Below are positions 24,383-33,443 of a DNA stretch of 64,000 nt, one piece after another. The translations under genes were made by a program, and so were the position numbers. The notes beneath the pieces were generated by a model. The model was not told the origin of the DNA. It did not search any database and saw only the letters and a list, made by a program, of their open reading frames with translations. This stretch comes from Gordonibacter massiliensis (ex Traore et al. 2017). GTDB taxonomy: Bacteria; Actinomycetota; Coriobacteriia; Coriobacteriales; Eggerthellaceae. The DNA lies in the NCBI GenBank assembly GCA_900170005.1, contig LT827128.1:3884173-3948172 (forward strand). Direction: 5' to 3'. The stretch's first letter is position 1. Each line of letters begins with the position of its first letter.

Positions 24383-25879
24383 ATGCGCCTGAACGCGAAG
24401 CAGATTGCGGCGTACACGGGCGGCTCGTTCGCCGTGGAGCCGCTCGACCCCCGCGCGCTCATGTGCGGCGTGACCTGGGATTCCCGCGACGTGAAACCGG
24501 GTGATCTGTACGTGGCGCTGCCGGGCGAGCGCGTGGACGGGCACGACTTCGTGGCCGCGGCGCTGCGGGCGGGCGCACTGGGCGCGCTGGTCATGCAGCC
24601 GCAGGCCGAGGACGTGCGGGCGCTGGCGCGCGAGCTGGGCGCCGCCGTCATCGACGTGCCCGACACGGCGGGAGCCGTGTCCGACCTGGCCCGCGAGTGG
24701 CGCTCTCATCTGCAAGGGCGCGTGATCGCCCTCACGGGCTCCACGGGCAAGACCACCACGAAGAACCTCGTGCGCGACGTGCTGGCCGCCGCCGGAAGCG
24801 TGACGGCCACCGCCGGCAACCAGAACAACGAGCTGGGCGTTCCCAAGACGCTGCTTGCGGCCGAGCCGGAGTGCGACGCCGTGGTGGTGGAGATGGGCAT
24901 GCGCGGGCCGGGGCAGATCGCCGAGCTGTGCTCCATCGTGCGCCCCGACTGGGGCCTGGTGGTGAACGTGGGCGAGAGCCACATCGAGCTTCTGGGCAGC
25001 CGCGAGAACATCGCGCGCGCCAAGGCGGAGCTTCTGCGGGAGCTGCCGGAGGGCTCGGGGCTCGCGTTCGTGAACGCCGCCGACGACTTCGCCGACTTCA
25101 TGCGCGAGGACGCCCGCCTGGACGCCCGCCGCGTGCCGTGCGTGCTGTTCGACGGCACGGAGGACGCGGCCGCCCGCCGCGTGGCCGCGAGCGCGGCCGA
25201 CGCCGTCCGTCCGGCCGTGTGGGCCGAGCAGGTGGAGCTGGACGAGCAGGGCCGTGCGCGCTTCGTGCTGCACGCCTGCGGGTTCGACGACGCGGCCGCC
25301 GCCGCGCCCCACGTCGAGACGGCCCCGTGCGCGCTCAACCTGCGCGGGCTGCACAACGTGTCGAACGCCTGCGCCGCCGCGGCCGTGGGCCGCGCGTCGG
25401 GCATGTCGCTCGCCGCCGTGGCCGACGCGCTCGCGCACGCCGAGCCCGAGGCCGGGCGCCAGGAAGTGCTGCGCGCTCGCGGCGGTTTCACCGTGGTGAA
25501 CGACGCCTACAACGCCAATCCCGACTCCATGCGCGCCTCGCTCAACACGTTCTGCGCGCTCGAGGTTCCCGGACGTCGCGTGGCGGTGCTGGGCGACATG
25601 GCCGAGCTGGGCGACTTCGCCCGGGCCTGCCATGCGGGCATCGGCGAGCTGGCGGCGCGCCTGCCGCTCGACCGCCTGGTGTGCGTGGGCGAGCTGGCGG
25701 CCTGCATCGCCGACGCCGCCGAGAAGGCGGGCATGGACGCCGGGCGCATCGTGCGCGCGGCAACGATTTCCGACGTGCTCGGAGAACTGGATACGTGCAT
25801 CGAGCCGGGCGACGCCGTGTTGGTGAAGGCGTCGCACTGCATGGGCCTCGAGCGCGTGGTCGAAGGACTGGTCAACTGA
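24383..25879 (+). CDS. murF: UDP-MurNAc-tripeptide:D-Ala-D-Ala ligase
   Basis: Encodes 498 residues, start codon immediately after the murE stop (TAAATG). It completes the UDP-MurNAc pentapeptide with D-Ala-D-Ala. Motifs: substrate-binding SRDVKPGDLYVALPGERVDGHDF, ATP loop LTGSTGKTTTKNLV, NQNNELGVPKTLL, and the C-terminal YNANPDSMRASL with VLGDMAELG. The membership is unambiguous. Local GC is very high and strand-shadow ORFs are abundant. Translation is probably coupled to murE despite the inserted repeat at the murE end. Confidence 0.96.
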   Translation: MRLNAKQIAAYTGGSFAVEPLDPRALMCGVTWDSRDVKPGDLYVALPGERVDGHDFVAAALRAGALGALVMQPQAEDVRALARELGAAVIDVPDTAGAVSDLAREWRSHLQGRVIALTGSTGKTTTKNLVRDVLAAAGSVTATAGNQNNELGVPKTLLAAEPECDAVVVEMGMRGPGQIAELCSIVRPDWGLVVNVGESHIELLGSRENIARAKAELLRELPEGSGLAFVNAADDFADFMREDARLDARRVPCVLFDGTEDAAARRVAASAADAVRPAVWAEQVELDEQGRARFVLHACGFDDAAAAAPHVETAPCALNLRGLHNVSNACAAAAVGRASGMSLAAVADALAHAEPEAGRQEVLRARGGFTVVNDAYNANPDSMRASLNTFCALEVPGRRVAVLGDMAELGDFARACHAGIGELAARLPLDRLVCVGELAACIADAAEKAGMDAGRIVRAATISDVLGELDTCIEPGDAVLVKASHCMGLERVVEGLVN

Positions 25880-25880
25880 T

Positions 25881-26927
25881 ATGTTTGCGATATTTTCCCA
25901 ATACCCGACGTTCCTCGTGTTCCTGGCCATCGTGGCCGCCATCGTCATCACCATGGTGCTCATGCCCATGTGGATCAAGTTCCTGAAATCGAGCCATATC
26001 GGCCAGCAGGTGCGCGCCGACGGCCCGGAGAGCCATTTGGTGAAGCAGGGCACGCCCACCATGGGCGGCGTGGTCATGCTCGTGGCCGTGATCGCCACGG
26101 CGCTTGTCATCGGCATGCCCACGCCCGAGACGTTCCTGCTGCTGGGCGCCACGGTGCTCACGGGGCTGTTGGGCCTGGTGGACGACGCCTCGAAAGTGGT
26201 GAAGGAGCGCTCGCTCGGCCTCACGCCGAAGGCCAAGCTCGTCGGCCAGTTCCTCATAGCCTCCGTGTTCACGATCGTGGCGGTGAACTGGATGAACGTG
26301 CCTCCCACGGTGGAGATACCCTTCGTGTACACGTTCGATCTGGGAATCCTCACCACGGTGGTGCCCGTGGGCGACGGCATCGCCATCCCGTGGCTCTACC
26401 TCATCTTCGCGAACATCCTTCTGGTGGGCATGTGCAACGCCGTGAACCTCACCGACGGCCTGGACGGCCTGGCGGCGGGCACGGTCATGATCGTCATGAT
26501 CGTCATGGCCGCCATCGCGTACCGCTCCGACTTGCTGGAGCCGGCCATCTTCGCCGCCGCGCTCTCGGGCGCGTGCATCGGCTTTCTGTGGTTCAACTCG
26601 TTTCCGGCCGACATCTTCATGGGCGACACGGGCTCGCTCGCGCTCGGCATGGCGCTCGGCTGCTTGGCCGTGGTCACGAAGACCGAGTTCGTGTCCATCA
26701 TCATCGGCGGCCTGTTCGTGGCCGAGGCCCTGTCGGTCATGATCCAGGTGCTCTACTTCAAGAAAACGCGCAAGCGCATCTTCCTCATGGCGCCCCTGCA
26801 TCACCACTTCGAGAAGAAGGGGTGGAGCGAGACGAAGGTGGTCGTGCGCTTCTGGATCGTGTCGGGCGTGCTGGCGGCCTGCGGTTTCTCGCTGTACTTC
26901 GCCGAGACGCTCATGGCGGTGGCCTAA
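25881..26927 (+). CDS. mraY: Phospho-MurNAc-pentapeptide transferase (lipid I synthase)
   Basis: Encodes 348 residues with about ten membrane helices; transfers phospho-MurNAc-pentapeptide to undecaprenyl phosphate. Signature elements: QGTPTMGGVVML, the catalytic Asp pair GLVDDASK, NAVNLTDGLDGLAAG, FMGDTGSLALGMALG and the C-terminal PLHHHFEKKGWSETKVV (the HHHFE loop). Only one base separates it from the murF stop. Length and topology are normal. It is the first membrane step of the pathway encoded by the surrounding genes. Confidence 0.97.
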   Translation: MFAIFSQYPTFLVFLAIVAAIVITMVLMPMWIKFLKSSHIGQQVRADGPESHLVKQGTPTMGGVVMLVAVIATALVIGMPTPETFLLLGATVLTGLLGLVDDASKVVKERSLGLTPKAKLVGQFLIASVFTIVAVNWMNVPPTVEIPFVYTFDLGILTTVVPVGDGIAIPWLYLIFANILLVGMCNAVNLTDGLDGLAAGTVMIVMIVMAAIAYRSDLLEPAIFAAALSGACIGFLWFNSFPADIFMGDTGSLALGMALGCLAVVTKTEFVSIIIGGLFVAEALSVMIQVLYFKKTRKRIFLMAPLHHHFEKKGWSETKVVVRFWIVSGVLAACGFSLYFAETLMAVA

Positions 26928-26931
26928 GCCT

Positions 26932-28491
26932 ATGGGACGCGTCGCCATGATAGCGGGAAGGAAGCACGCGCCGCAGCATCTCGGGCGCGTGCTCGTTTTG
27001 GGCCTGGGCAAGAGCGGGCGGGCTGCCGTGGAGTACCTGCTGCCGCTTCTGGGCGGGCGCGTGGACGCGCTGGCCGTGGCGGCGGGCGCGCGCACGGAGG
27101 AGTCCGAGGCGTTCGCCGAGGCGGCCGCCGCGCGCGGGGCGCTCGTGGCGTTCGGCGACGACGCCGTGGCCGAGCTGGCCGCGCAGGCGGGCTCGGCGGC
27201 CGAGCGCGGCGGCGCGACGCGGGCCGCGGACGCGCCGGCGTTCGAGCTGGGCGTGCCGAGCCCCGGCATACCGCCGTTCTCGCCGCTCTACGTGGCGGCG
27301 GCCGCCGCGTGCGCCGAACTGGCGAGCGAGGTGGAGCTCGCCTGGCGCGAGAGCGCGGCGGACAGCCGCTGGGCGGCCGTGACGGGCACGAACGGCAAGA
27401 CCACCGTGGTGTCGTGCGCCGCGCACCTGCTGCGCGAGGCCGGCCTGCGCGCCGACGCCGTGGGCAACATAGGCGACCCCTGCATCGCCGCCGTGGCGGC
27501 GGGCGCGACCGACGTCTACGTGGCCGAGGTGTCGTCCTACCAGCTGGCGTCCACGAGCGCGTTCGCGCCCGACGTGGCCGTGCTGCTGAACATCACGCCC
27601 GACCACCTGCATTGGCACGGCACGTTCGAAGCCTACCGCGACGCGAAGCTCAAGGTCCTGGCGAACCTGGCGGACGCGCCGAGGGGCGTGGCCGTGCTCG
27701 ACGCGTCGAACGACGTGGTGCGCGCCGAGGTGCGCCGCCTGCGCGCGCTCGACGCCGCCGAGCGCGGCTTCGCCTACGTGCCGATGGGCACGGCCGACGG
27801 CATGGGCGGAGACATGCGCGCAAGGTGCGGCAGCGACAACGCCGCGTTCATCGCCGATGACGGCTCGCTCGTCGTGGCGCTCGACGGGCGCGAGCGCGTG
27901 CTCGCGCGCGCGGACGAGCTGGGGGTGCGGGGCGCGCACAACGCGGGCAACGCGCTCGCCGCCGCAGCCGCCGCGCTCGCGCTCGGCGCCGACGAGGCGC
28001 GCGTGGCGAGCGGGCTGCGCACGTTCCGGCCGCTCGAGCACCGCATAGAGCCGTGCGGCAGCGTGCGCGGCGCGGCTTGCTACAACGACTCGAAAGCCAC
28101 GAACGTGGACGCGACGCTCACCGCGCTGGCCGCCTTCCCCGACGCGCGCCCCATCGTGCTGCTGGGCGGCGACGACAAGGGCACCGACCTGGCCCCCCTG
28201 GTGGAGGCCGCGCACGCCCACGCCCGCGCCGCCGTGTGCTTCGGCGCTGCAGGGTCGAGGTTTGCATCGGCATTCGAGGCGGATGCGCTCGCAGCCCCCG
28301 TCGGTTTCGCGCTTGAGCGCGCCGAGCACCTGGAAGACGCGTTCGACGCGGCGCTCTCGCTTGCGGGCGAGGGCGACGTGGTGCTGCTGTCGCCGGCGTG
28401 CGCGTCGTTCGACGAGTTCGGCTCGTACGAGGAACGCGGCCGCGCGTTCAAGGCGCTCGTGGCGGACCGCGCCGCGCGCGCGGAATCGTAA
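26932..28491 (+). CDS. murD: UDP-MurNAc-L-alanine:D-glutamate ligase
   Basis: Encodes 519 residues, longer than the usual ~450. It adds D-Glu to UDP-MurNAc-L-Ala. Motifs: VLGLGKSGRAAVEYLL at the N-terminus, the ATP loop VTGTNGKTTVVSCAA, NITPDHLHWHGTF, HNAGNALAAAAA and HRIEPCGSVRGAACYNDSKATNVDAT, then LLGGDDKGTD. The extra length comes from Ala/Glu/Arg-rich stretches at residues ~55-100 and a Met/Gly loop near 283. Start 4 bp after mraY; its end is followed directly by ftsW. Confidence 0.95.
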   Translation: MGRVAMIAGRKHAPQHLGRVLVLGLGKSGRAAVEYLLPLLGGRVDALAVAAGARTEESEAFAEAAAARGALVAFGDDAVAELAAQAGSAAERGGATRAADAPAFELGVPSPGIPPFSPLYVAAAAACAELASEVELAWRESAADSRWAAVTGTNGKTTVVSCAAHLLREAGLRADAVGNIGDPCIAAVAAGATDVYVAEVSSYQLASTSAFAPDVAVLLNITPDHLHWHGTFEAYRDAKLKVLANLADAPRGVAVLDASNDVVRAEVRRLRALDAAERGFAYVPMGTADGMGGDMRARCGSDNAAFIADDGSLVVALDGRERVLARADELGVRGAHNAGNALAAAAAALALGADEARVASGLRTFRPLEHRIEPCGSVRGAACYNDSKATNVDATLTALAAFPDARPIVLLGGDDKGTDLAPLVEAAHAHARAAVCFGAAGSRFASAFEADALAAPVGFALERAEHLEDAFDAALSLAGEGDVVLLSPACASFDEFGSYEERGRAFKALVADRAARAES

Positions 28492-28499
28492 GGGTTTCC

Positions 28500-29900
28500 G
28501 TGGCACGCGCCGGCGTCGACAAGCGGGGGGTTCCCGCGCATATCATGGGGCCGCGGCTCATCCTGCTGCTGTCCGTGCTCGCGCTCACGCTCCTGGGCTT
28601 CGTCATGATCTACTCCACCTCGTCGGTGATCGCGCTGGCGCAGGCCGAGTCGCCCGCGGCCGTCGATCCGATGGCCGACACGCTCAACCAGATCAAGTTC
28701 GCCGTCGTGGGCATCGTGGTGGCCTTCGTCGTGTGGAAGTTCCTTCCCTGCTCCGTTTGGCGGAGCAACCTCGTATGGGTCGTGTGGGGCCTCGCGTTCG
28801 TGCTGCTGGTGGCCACCATGTTCTCGGGCGCGGGCGAGGACGAATGGGGCGCGCAGCGCTGGCTCGTCATCGGGCCCATGAACCTGCAGCCCTCGGAGTT
28901 CGCCAAGATCGCGCTCGTGCTGGTGGCCGCGCGCCTCTTCTCGGACTTCCGCGAGGGCGCCTACACCGTGCCGGTGTTCTTCGCGCTGGTGTTCCTGCTC
29001 GTTTTGGCGCCCATCCTCATCATCCTCGGCCCGCAATCCGACTTGGGCACCGCCATGATCTGCGTGGTGGGCGTGTTCGCCGTGATGTGGCTCGGCGAGG
29101 TGCCCCTGCGCACCCTGCTCGCGGTGGCCGCTGTGGTCGTGGTGCTGGGCCTGGTGGGCGTCTTCGGCGAGGACTACCGCCGCGCGCGCCTGCTGGTGTT
29201 CATGAACCCGTGGGACGACGGCGAGGGCGGCTACGGCACCGGCTACCAGATCATCCACTCGCTCTACGCGCTGTCCAGCGGCGGCCTGTTCGGCGTGGGG
29301 CTGGGGAACTCCCACGAGAAGTACCTGTACCTCACGCAGTCCGACACCGACTTCATCTTCGCCATCATCGGCGAGGAGCTGGGGCTGGTAGGGGCGCTCG
29401 GCGTGGTCGTGCTGTTCCTGCTGCTGCTGTACGCGGGCATGCGCATCGCGCGCACGGCGCCCGACAACTTCGGCGCCATGGTGGCCGGCGGCTGCACCAT
29501 CATGATCGTGTTCCAGGCGTTCCTCAACATCGCCATGGTCATCGGGTGGTTCCCCGTCGTGGGCAAGCCGCTGCCGTTCATCTCGTCGGGCGGGTCGTCG
29601 CTCATCGCCACGTTCATCATGGTGGCCCTCATCCTGTCGGTGTCCCAGGACGCCGTGGACGACTCGCTCGCGCCCGCCCGGCGCCGCGCCGACCTGCGGG
29701 TCGTGCGGGCCGAGCCGGAGCCTCCGCGCTCGTCCGGGCGCGCGGGCTCGCAGACGGGCTCGTCCCGGTCGGGCGGGCGCAAGAGCGCGTCGCCGGGGTC
29801 TTCGGGCGGCATCGGATGGGACGCGGTGAGCTCGCGTTCCCGGAGCCGCGGCGACGCAGGCGGGGACCGGTCGGGGTCGTCGCGGAAAGGCAGGAGGTAG
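28500..29900 (+). CDS. ftsW: Septal peptidoglycan glycosyltransferase FtsW (SEDS family)
   Basis: Encodes 466 residues from a GTG after AAGGG, 8 bp after murD. About ten membrane helices from residue ~17 (RLILLLSVLALTLLGFVMIYS). SEDS motifs: LQPSEFAKIALV, GPQSDLGTAMI with the catalytic Asp region, GTGYQIIHSLYALSSGGLFG, and PFISSGGSSLIATF. It polymerises lipid II at the septum together with FtsI. The C-terminal ~85 residues (after LSVSQDAVDD) are a cytoplasmic tail very rich in Ser, Arg and Gly, without predicted fold. FtsW placed between murD and murG is the standard dcw order. Confidence 0.95.
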   Translation: MARAGVDKRGVPAHIMGPRLILLLSVLALTLLGFVMIYSTSSVIALAQAESPAAVDPMADTLNQIKFAVVGIVVAFVVWKFLPCSVWRSNLVWVVWGLAFVLLVATMFSGAGEDEWGAQRWLVIGPMNLQPSEFAKIALVLVAARLFSDFREGAYTVPVFFALVFLLVLAPILIILGPQSDLGTAMICVVGVFAVMWLGEVPLRTLLAVAAVVVVLGLVGVFGEDYRRARLLVFMNPWDDGEGGYGTGYQIIHSLYALSSGGLFGVGLGNSHEKYLYLTQSDTDFIFAIIGEELGLVGALGVVVLFLLLLYAGMRIARTAPDNFGAMVAGGCTIMIVFQAFLNIAMVIGWFPVVGKPLPFISSGGSSLIATFIMVALILSVSQDAVDDSLAPARRRADLRVVRAEPEPPRSSGRAGSQTGSSRSGGRKSASPGSSGGIGWDAVSSRSRSRGDAGGDRSGSSRKGRR

Positions 29901-29904
29901 CAAC

Positions 29905-31005
29905 ATGCTGGTCGTACTCTCCGGCGGCGGAACCGCCGGCCACATAAACCCGGCGCTCGCGCTGGCCGACGAGCTTCGCGCCCGCGGCTGCGACGTGCGC
30001 TTCGCCGGCACGCCCCAGGGCGTGGAGGCGCGGCTCGTGCGCGAGGCGGGCATCCCGTTCACGCCGTTCGAGGCGGCCGGGTTCAACCGCAACCACCCGC
30101 TCACGCTGCCGAAGGGCGTGGCGAAGATACAGAAGAGCACGGGCAAGGCGAAGAAATGGCTCGCCGAGCTGGGCGCCGACGCAGTGGTGGGCTTCGGCGG
30201 CTACGTGTGCATCCCCGTGGGGCGCGCGGCCGAGAAGCTGGGCGTGCCCGTGGTGGTGCACGAGCAGAACTCGGTCATGGGCATGGCGAACAAGTACCTG
30301 GCGAAGCGGGCCGCCGCCGTGTGCCTGACTTACGACCACGCCGCTGCGGCGCTCGACGAGGCCGCGCGTTCGCGCGTCGTCGTCACGGGCAACCCCGTGC
30401 GCGCAAGCGTGTTCGCCGCCACGCGAGCCGAGGGGCGCGCGCTCTTCGGCGTGCCCGAGGACGCGCGCATGCTGCTGGTCACGGGCGGCAGCCTGGGCGC
30501 GCGGCACCTCAACCAGGCCGTCTGCGCGCTCAAGGACGAGCTTCTGGCCTACGGCGACGTGCACGTGGTGCAGGTCACGGGCCCGAAGGAGCTCGACGCC
30601 GTGACCGAGCAGCTGGCGCTCGCGCCCGACGAGGCCGCGCGGTGGCACCTGTTCGGCTACCTGGACCGCATGGGCGAGGCCATGGCCGCCGCCGACGCCA
30701 TCGTGTCGCGCGCAGGCGCCACGTCGCTCGCGGAGATATCGGCGCGAGCGATCCCCGCGCTGCTCGTGCCGTTCCCGTTCGCGACCGAGGACCACCAGAC
30801 CACGAACGCCCGCGCCTACGTGGAGGCGGGCTGCGCGTACATGCTGGCCGACGCCGACGTGGAAGGGCCCGAGTTCGAGCGCCTGCTGCGCTCGCTTCTG
30901 GAGGACGCGGACGTGCGAGCGCGCATGAGCGCCGCCGCCCGCGCGCAGAAAACGGCCGACGCGGCCGCCAAGTTGGCAGATGTTGTGATGGGGGCGGCGC
31001 GGTAG
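29905..31005 (+). CDS. murG: UDP-GlcNAc:lipid I N-acetylglucosaminyltransferase
   Basis: Encodes 366 residues, ATG 4 bp after ftsW with a nearby AGGAGG. It makes lipid II on the inner face of the membrane. Motifs: the N-terminal GGGTAGHINPALALADEL, FGGYVCIPVGRAAEKLG, VVHEQNSVMGMANKYLA, LLVTGGSLGARHLNQAV in the donor domain, and SRAGATSLAEISARAIPALLVPFPFATEDHQ for UDP-GlcNAc binding. Length and motif order are as in the family. It continues the uninterrupted operon. Confidence 0.97.
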   Translation: MLVVLSGGGTAGHINPALALADELRARGCDVRFAGTPQGVEARLVREAGIPFTPFEAAGFNRNHPLTLPKGVAKIQKSTGKAKKWLAELGADAVVGFGGYVCIPVGRAAEKLGVPVVVHEQNSVMGMANKYLAKRAAAVCLTYDHAAAALDEAARSRVVVTGNPVRASVFAATRAEGRALFGVPEDARMLLVTGGSLGARHLNQAVCALKDELLAYGDVHVVQVTGPKELDAVTEQLALAPDEAARWHLFGYLDRMGEAMAAADAIVSRAGATSLAEISARAIPALLVPFPFATEDHQTTNARAYVEAGCAYMLADADVEGPEFERLLRSLLEDADVRARMSAAARAQKTADAAAKLADVVMGAAR

Positions 31006-31059
31006 CCCTGCTTTGGGCTACCATGGAAGCGCAGACGAGGGAAGGGCAGTAAGGACACC

Positions 31060-32508
31060 ATGGACACGAAGCGCATAGAATCGGTTCACTTCATAGGCGT
31101 GGGCGGCGTCGGCATGAGCGGCATCGCGCGCGTCGCGTTCGACCAGGGCATGCGCGTGAGCGGGTCGGACCTCAAGGAGAGCCGCTACACCAAGCAGCTG
31201 AAGGCCGCCGGCATCGACGTGCGCATCGGGCACGATCCGGCGAACCTGCCGGGCGGCCCCGGGCGCGACGACGCCGCGCCCGACGTGGTGGTGGTGTCCA
31301 CGGCCATCCTGGACAACAACCCCGAGCTCATCGCCGCCAAGGAGCGGGGCCTTGCCATCTGGCACCGCGCGCAGATGCTCGCGCACCTGGGCCGCGACTT
31401 GGAGACGCTTGCCGTGGCAGGCACCCACGGCAAGACCACGACGTCGTCCATGCTGGCCAGCGTGCTGGATGCCATGGGCGAGGACCCCACGTTCCTCATC
31501 GGCGGCATCGTGCGCGCCTTTGGCACGAACGCGCATTCCGGCAAGGGGCGCCACTACGTGGTGGAGGCCGACGAGAGCGACAAGTCGTTCACGTACCTCT
31601 CGCCGCGCGCCGTGCTGGTCACGAACATCGAGGCCGACCACCTGGACCACTATCGCGACCTCGACGAGATCTACGAGAAGTTCAGCGCGTTCATCGGCTC
31701 GGTTCCCGCCGAGGGCGGCGTGGTGGTGGCCTGCGGCGAGGACGAGGCGCTCGTGCGCGTGGCGCGCGAGACGGGCCGTGCGGTCGTCACGTACGGCTTC
31801 GGCGAAGGCTGCGACGCGCGCATCGAATCGTGGGAGGCCCAGGGCGTGGGCAGCGACTTCGCGCTCGTCCTGCCCGACGGACGCCGCATTTCCGCGCACG
31901 TCAAGCAGAACCCCGGCCGCCACAACGTGCTGAACGCCGCCGGCGTCATCGTGCTCGCGGACGCGCTCGGCATGGACGCCGAGGCCGCCGCGGCCGCCAT
32001 GGCCGGGTTCGCCGGCGTGCGCCGCCGCTTCGACCTCGTGGGCGAGGCCGCCGGCGTCACCGTGGTCGACGACTACGCGCACCATCCCACCGAGATAGCG
32101 GCCACCATCGAGGCGGCGTCGCATCTGGGCTACCGCCACGTGCACGTGCTGTTCCAGCCGCACCGCTACTCGCGGGTGTCGCTGTTCACGGAGGTGCTGA
32201 AAGACGAGTTCGGCAGCGCGTTCGACGCGGCCGACACCGTCACGTTCATGGACGTGTACCCGGCGGGCGAGGCGCCCGTGCCCGGCGTGAGCGGCAAGAC
32301 GTTCTTGAACGTGGTGCTCGACCATGCGGGCCACCCCGAGGCGGCCTACGTGCCGCGCCGCGTGGAGGTCGTGCCCTACCTGGCGGCCAAGGCGGGCGAG
32401 GGCGACCTCGTCATCACCATGGGCGCGGGCGACGTGACGGCCATCGGGCCGCAGCTCGTCGACGCGCTCTCGGCCGGCATGCCCGCAGACGCTTCCGCCC
32501 GGAGGTGA
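31060..32508 (+). CDS. murC: UDP-MurNAc:L-alanine ligase
   Basis: Encodes 482 residues. It attaches the first amino acid, L-Ala, to UDP-MurNAc. Motifs: HFIGVGGVGMSGIARVAF at the N-terminus, ATP loop VAGTHGKTTTSSMLASVL, VVEADESDKSF, HNVLNAAGVIVLA and VVDDYAHHPTEI with LFQPHRYSR. The start is 54 bp after murG, preceded by GGGCAGTAAGG. Placement after murG and before murB is common. The stop overlaps the ribosome site of murB, so translation of the two is probably linked. Confidence 0.97.
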   Translation: MDTKRIESVHFIGVGGVGMSGIARVAFDQGMRVSGSDLKESRYTKQLKAAGIDVRIGHDPANLPGGPGRDDAAPDVVVVSTAILDNNPELIAAKERGLAIWHRAQMLAHLGRDLETLAVAGTHGKTTTSSMLASVLDAMGEDPTFLIGGIVRAFGTNAHSGKGRHYVVEADESDKSFTYLSPRAVLVTNIEADHLDHYRDLDEIYEKFSAFIGSVPAEGGVVVACGEDEALVRVARETGRAVVTYGFGEGCDARIESWEAQGVGSDFALVLPDGRRISAHVKQNPGRHNVLNAAGVIVLADALGMDAEAAAAAMAGFAGVRRRFDLVGEAAGVTVVDDYAHHPTEIAATIEAASHLGYRHVHVLFQPHRYSRVSLFTEVLKDEFGSAFDAADTVTFMDVYPAGEAPVPGVSGKTFLNVVLDHAGHPEAAYVPRRVEVVPYLAAKAGEGDLVITMGAGDVTAIGPQLVDALSAGMPADASARR

Positions 32509-32516
32509 GGCGCGCC

Positions 32517-33443
32517 GTGTCGGCACGACATACGTCCGAGCTGGAGGCGCTGCTCGTGGACGACCGCTTCGACGGCGACGTCTACCCGTCCGAGCCCATG
32601 GCGCGCCACACCATGTACCGCATCGGCGGACCGGCGCGCTTCTACGTGCAGGTGGCTTCCGTGGGCGCGCTCGCGCGGCTCGTGGAGGTGTGCGAGCGCA
32701 CGGGCGTGCCCTGGACCGTGGTGGGGCGGGGCAGCAACCTGCTCGTGGCCGACGAGGGCTTTCCCGGCGTGGTGGTCACGCTCGGGCGCGACTTCCGCAC
32801 CTGCCGCTACGACGAGGGCTCGCAGCGGTTCTGCGTGGGCGCTGGGGTGCCGCTGTCGTCGGTGGTGCAGGAGGCGTTCCGCCGCTCGCTCGCGGGGCTG
32901 GAGTTCGCTGTGGGCACGCCGGGCACCGTGGGCGGGGCCCTGCGCATGAACGCCGGCTCGCGCGACGAGTGGATCGGCGCGCGCGTGGCGTCCGTGACCA
33001 CGTTCTCGCCCGGAGCGGGCCTCGCGCGCCGCTCGGGAGACGAGATCGCCTGGGGCTATCGCACGAGCTCGTTTCTGCCCGACGAGGTCATCGTCGAATG
33101 CGAACTTTCCGTAGAGCCGGCCGATCCGTTCTTCATTCGCGGTAAGATGGAGGCGTCGTTGGCCCGGCGCAAGAAGACGCAGCCGCTCACGGACCCCTCG
33201 TGCGGCAGCGTGTTCCGCAACCCGGAGGGGGAGTCGGCCGGCTCGCTCGTGGAGCGCGCGGGCCTCAAGGGGGCGCGCCTCGGCGGGGCCCAGGTGTCGG
33301 AGCTGCACGCGAACTTCATCGTGAACACGGGCGACGCCACGGCGCGCGACGTGAAGGACCTCATCGAACTCGTACAGGCGAAGGTAAGCGAAACGTATGG
33401 CATCGAATTACAACCGGAAGTCCGCTTCCTCGGGTTCGCGTAA
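32517..33443 (+). CDS. murB: UDP-N-acetylenolpyruvoylglucosamine reductase
   Basis: Encodes 308 residues from a GTG 11 nt after GGAGG; the much longer open frame upstream is only the high-GC shadow of murC. It reduces UDP-GlcNAc-enolpyruvate to UDP-MurNAc with FAD and NADPH. Motifs: FAD-binding VVGRGSNLLVADEGFPGVVV, GTPGTVGGALRMNAGSRDEWIG, YRTSSF, the active-site Ser in PSCGSVFRNP, and GLKGARLGGAQVSELHANFIVN. The 3' end overlaps ftsQ by 47 bp. Class I/II features (SCGSVFRNP and the Tyr loop) are both suggestive of a type II enzyme, not settled here. Confidence 0.95.
   Translation: MSARHTSELEALLVDDRFDGDVYPSEPMARHTMYRIGGPARFYVQVASVGALARLVEVCERTGVPWTVVGRGSNLLVADEGFPGVVVTLGRDFRTCRYDEGSQRFCVGAGVPLSSVVQEAFRRSLAGLEFAVGTPGTVGGALRMNAGSRDEWIGARVASVTTFSPGAGLARRSGDEIAWGYRTSSFLPDEVIVECELSVEPADPFFIRGKMEASLARRKKTQPLTDPSCGSVFRNPEGESAGSLVERAGLKGARLGGAQVSELHANFIVNTGDATARDVKDLIELVQAKVSETYGIELQPEVRFLGFA

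Noticed and set aside
31830..32516. Long open frame in front of murB
   Set aside because: It is a high-GC shadow of murC; murB homology begins at the GTG at 32517.
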